DNA of 7,068 nt from the NCBI GenBank assembly GCA_934725835.1, contig CAKVCR010000148.1:1-7068 (forward strand), read 5' to 3'. This DNA is from an uncultured Odoribacter sp. (lineage in GTDB: Bacteria; Bacteroidota; Bacteroidia; Bacteroidales; Marinifilaceae). This document shows, in pieces, positions 4,617 through 7,068 of this stretch (its first letter is position 1; each line of letters opens with the position of its first letter). Made by a program: the position numbers and the translations under genes. The notes under the pieces are model-generated. The model was not told where the DNA came from, made no database searches, and worked only from the letters and a program-made list of their open reading frames with translations.

Positions 4617-6719
4617 ATGGCAAAGAGAGATTTACATTACACTAGAAATATCGGTATCATGGCTCATATTGATGCCGGTAAGACCACAACGACCGAGCGT
4701 ATCCTTTATTTTACAGGTGTAAACCATAAGATTGGAGAAACTCATGATGGTTCCGCAACTATGGACTGGATGGTTCAAGAGCAGGAAAGAGGTATTACTA
4801 TTACTTCTGCTGCTACCACTTGCTTCTGGAAGTATCAAGGTCATGACTACAAAATCAATATTATTGACACTCCGGGACACGTTGACTTCACTGTTGAGGT
4901 TGAGCGTTCATTGCGAGTATTGGATGGTGCTGTTGCGCTGTTCTGTGCTGTAGGTGGTGTTGAGGCTCAGTCTGAAACTGTATGGCGTCAGGCTAATAAG
5001 TATGGTGTGCCGAGAATTGCTTTCGTAAATAAGATGGACCGTTCTGGTGCAGACTTTTTTAAAGCAGTTCGCGAAATTAAAGAAAAATTAGGCGCAAATC
5101 CTGTTCCTTTGGTGTTGCCGATTGGTGCAGAGGAAACTTATCAGGGTATTGTTGACCTTGTTGAGATGAAAGCCTATGTTTGGGAAAACGGTGCAATGGA
5201 AGCAACTGTGAAAGAAGTTCCCGAAAATATGTTGGCAGAAGCTCAAGAATGGAGAGAAAAATTGGTGGAGGCTGCTGCTGTTCAGGATGAGGCTTTGATG
5301 GAACGTTTCTTTGAAGAGCCGGATTCTATCACTGTTGAAGACTTGAAAGCTGTTATCCGTAAGGCTGTTATCGCTATGGATTTCTGCCCAGTTATGTGTG
5401 GCTCTTCATTCAAAAATAAAGGTGTGCAGAATTTGTTGGATGCTGTTATTGCTTATTTGCCGAATCCTCTGGATATTCCAAATAGCAAAGGTACAGATCC
5501 TCGTACTGGCGAAGAAGTTCTTTTCCCGGTTGATCCGGATGCACCGCTGTCTGCGTTGGCATTTAAGATTGCTACTGACCCGTTTGTTGGTCGTCTGTGC
5601 TATACTCGTATTTACTCTGGTAAAATCGAGGCTGGCTCGTATGTTTACGTTCCTCGTACAGAGAAAAAAGAACGTATCTCTCGTCTGTTCCAGATGCACT
5701 CAAACAAACAGCAACCGAAAGATGTTTTGGAAGCTGGAGATATCTGCGCTTGCGTAGGTTTCAAAGATATCCGTACTGGTGATACATTGTGCTCTGAAGA
5801 GAAACCAATTGTATTGGAAAGTATGACTTTCCCGGATCCAGTGATTGGTATTGCAATTGAGCCGTTGACTCAGAAAGATACTGATAAATTGGGTATGGCA
5901 TTGGCTAAATTGGCAGAGGAAGACCCGACATTCCGCGTTAAGACTGATGAGGATTCTGGTCAGACCGTTATCAGCGGTATGGGTGAGTTGCATTTGGATA
6001 TCATTATCGACCGTCTTCGTCGTGAGTTTAAGGTTGAATGTAATCAGGGTGCGCCTCAGGTATCTTACAAGGAAGCTATTACTACTGCTGTTGAACATCG
6101 TCATGTTTTCAAGAAACAGTCTGGTGGTCGTGGTAAGTTTGCTGATATTATTTTCCGTATGGAGCCGGCAGAAGAAGGCAAAGAGGGCTTAACATTTGTC
6201 AACGAAGTGAAGGGTGGTAATATTCCGAAGGAATTTATTCCGTCTGTAGAAAAAGGATTTAAAGAAGCTATGCAGAACGGTGTCTTGGCTGGCTATTCTT
6301 TGGAAGCTCTGAAGATTACTTTGATGGATGGTTCATTCCACCCTGTAGACTCTGATGCTCTGTCTTTTGAAATGGCTGCTAAGATTGGTTATAAGGAAGC
6401 TGCGCAGAAAGCGAAACCGGTATTGTTGGAGCCGATTATGAAGTTGGAGGTTGTTACTCCGGAAGATTTCATGGGTGATATCATCGCTGACTTGAACCGT
6501 CGTCGTGGGCAGGTTGAAAGCATGGATTCTCGCATCGGTGCACGCGTTATCACTGCTAAAGTACCTTTGGCTGAACAGTTCGGTTATGTAACTGTATTGC
6601 GTACTTTATCTTCTGGACGTGCAAGTTCTTCAATGGAATTCTCTCACTATGCTGAGGTACCTAAGAATATCGCTAAAGAAGTAGTGGAAAAAGCTAACGG
6701 ACGTGTGGATTTAATCTAA
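4617..6719 (+). CDS. fusA: Elongation factor G
   Basis: EF-G is the GTPase that moves tRNAs and mRNA through the ribosome after peptide bond formation and, with the recycling factor, splits post-termination ribosomes. The 700-residue length is standard. All GTPase motifs are intact: G1 A-H-I-D-A-G-K-T (16-23), G2 R-G-I-T (58-61), G3 D-T-P-G-H (84-88, His88 needed for hydrolysis), G4 N-K-M-D (138-141) and G5 C-G-S-S (261-264). Domain II starts near 300, III near 400, IV near 476 and V near 601. The tip of domain IV carries D-G-S-F-H-P-V-D with His575, equivalent to E. coli His583. Intact G motifs and the str-operon location mark it as the canonical translocase, not the GTPase-deficient EF-G2 paralogue known in Bacteroides. 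No tuf gene follows, as in other Bacteroidales. Confidence 0.98.
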   Translation: MAKRDLHYTRNIGIMAHIDAGKTTTTERILYFTGVNHKIGETHDGSATMDWMVQEQERGITITSAATTCFWKYQGHDYKINIIDTPGHVDFTVEVERSLRVLDGAVALFCAVGGVEAQSETVWRQANKYGVPRIAFVNKMDRSGADFFKAVREIKEKLGANPVPLVLPIGAEETYQGIVDLVEMKAYVWENGAMEATVKEVPENMLAEAQEWREKLVEAAAVQDEALMERFFEEPDSITVEDLKAVIRKAVIAMDFCPVMCGSSFKNKGVQNLLDAVIAYLPNPLDIPNSKGTDPRTGEEVLFPVDPDAPLSALAFKIATDPFVGRLCYTRIYSGKIEAGSYVYVPRTEKKERISRLFQMHSNKQQPKDVLEAGDICACVGFKDIRTGDTLCSEEKPIVLESMTFPDPVIGIAIEPLTQKDTDKLGMALAKLAEEDPTFRVKTDEDSGQTVISGMGELHLDIIIDRLRREFKVECNQGAPQVSYKEAITTAVEHRHVFKKQSGGRGKFADIIFRMEPAEEGKEGLTFVNEVKGGNIPKEFIPSVEKGFKEAMQNGVLAGYSLEALKITLMDGSFHPVDSDALSFEMAAKIGYKEAAQKAKPVLLEPIMKLEVVTPEDFMGDIIADLNRRRGQVESMDSRIGARVITAKVPLAEQFGYVTVLRTLSSGRASSSMEFSHYAEVPKNIAKEVVEKANGRVDLI

Positions 6720-6728
6720 AAAATTAAT

Positions 6729-6754
6729 GTCGGGAGGGGAATTCCCTTCCCGAC
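6729..6754 (+). promoter_or_regulatory. GC-rich hairpin between fusA and rpsJ
   Basis: Bases 6729-6739 pair with 6744-6754 around an AATT loop, giving 11 pairs with one G-U. The inner part is a near-perfect inverted repeat. It starts 9 bases after the fusA stop. No T-tract follows (CGCTTAAATATAA), so it is not a standard terminator. It could be a partial attenuator, an RNA processing site or a 3'-end stabiliser that sets different levels of fusA and the S10-operon genes. Confidence 0.6.
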
Positions 6755-6779
6755 CGCTTAAATATAATAAACTAAAAAC

Positions 6780-7068
6780 ATGAGCCAAAAAATCAGAATT
6801 AAGTTAAAATCTTACGATCACAACTTGGTGGACAAGTCGGCTGAGAAGATTGTTAAGACAGTGAAGGCTACAGGTGCAGTGGTAAGCGGTCCAATTCCTC
6901 TTCCTACTCACAAGGGAGTGTTTACTGTTAACCGCTCTACTTTCGTAAACAAGAAGAGCCGTGAACAATTTTTGTTATGCACTTTCAAACGTCTGATCGA
7001 TATCTACAGCTCTACAGCTGGAACAATCGATGCATTGATGAAGCTTGAATTGCCGAGTGGTGTAGAAG
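6780..7068 (+). CDS. rpsJ: 30S ribosomal protein S10, partial (3' end outside window)
   Basis: S10 is a 30S head protein and also, as NusE, a partner of NusB and NusG in antitermination and in coupling transcription to translation. The first 96 codons are present, M-S-Q-K-I-R-I-K-L-K-S-Y-D-H ... L-P-S-G-V-E, and the window ends one base into the next codon. S10 is usually just over 100 residues, so only a few are missing. Family motifs G-P-I-P-L-P-T (38-44), F-T-V-N-R (48-52), V-N-K-K-S-R (56-61) and I-D-A-L-M-K-L-E-L are intact. It begins 60 bases after fusA, behind the hairpin, with an AT-rich upstream region and no clear Shine-Dalgarno. It should be the first gene of the S10 cluster, fused here to the str genes. 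Confidence 0.96.
   Translation, partial: MSQKIRIKLKSYDHNLVDKSAEKIVKTVKATGAVVSGPIPLPTHKGVFTVNRSTFVNKKSREQFLLCTFKRLIDIYSSTAGTIDALMKLELPSGVE

Noticed and set aside
4147..4623. Long minus-strand open frame opposite rpsG
   Set aside because: It overlaps a certain ribosomal gene completely, and its translation is a low-complexity Ser/Phe-rich product typical of antisense shadows.
5700..6104. Minus-strand and alternative-frame open frames inside fusA
   Set aside because: The EF-G frame is full length and conserved; the other frames show no start context or recognisable protein.
6720..6779. A missing tuf gene between fusA and rpsJ as a deletion
   Set aside because: Absence of tuf at this place is normal for Bacteroidales, where tuf lies elsewhere in the genome.
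1..7068. CRISPR arrays, tRNA or rRNA genes, insertion sequences, defence genes
   Set aside because: No regular direct repeats, tRNA-like folds, transposase motifs or terminal inverted repeats were seen; outside the peptidase gene the window is core translation genes.

Overview
The window looks like a Bacteroidales (Bacteroidota) chromosome. The reasons are an AT-rich sequence with weak Shine-Dalgarno sites, a textbook Bacteroidetes promoter (TTTG, 20-base gap, TACATTTG) ahead of rpsL, ribosomal proteins with Bacteroides-like sequences (S12 with an Ala/Lys-rich tail), and the order rpsL-rpsG-fusA-rpsJ with no tuf gene after fusA. The genus cannot be fixed from this sequence alone. All supported genes are on the + strand.

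Positions 1-158 are a short leader. It holds a candidate promoter (TACCTTTG at 127-134) and, in one frame, a short stretch that resembles the C-terminal end of a Tricorn-like peptidase. Positions 159-3410 encode a large exported Tricorn-like serine peptidase of family S41: signal peptide, beta-propeller repeats, a Lys/Glu-rich linker, a C1 domain, a PDZ domain and a catalytic core. The reading frame is broken once, by an in-frame TGA at 1011-1013. Everything after the stop continues in the same frame, so this is a nonsense codon and not a frameshift. The gene is probably a recent pseudogene, or the stop is a sequencing error. A strong intrinsic terminator (3428-3472) closes it.

Positions 3494-7068 are the start of the str/S10 ribosomal operon, with its own promoter: rpsL (S12), rpsG (S7), fusA (EF-G) and the first 96 codons of rpsJ (S10), which runs off the window. 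These genes supply the 30S decoding region (S12), the 30S head assembly protein (S7), the translocation GTPase (EF-G) and S10. Two spacers deserve attention. The 125-base rpsL-rpsG gap has hairpins, a short 16S-like segment and two abutting mini-ORFs, the second overlapping the rpsG start as ATGA. The fusA-rpsJ gap holds an 11-bp GC-rich hairpin without a U-tract.

I did not find an obviously new defence or mobile system. The best leads are the interrupted Tricorn gene, the possible remnant of a related gene upstream of it, and the possible control elements inside the ribosomal operon.
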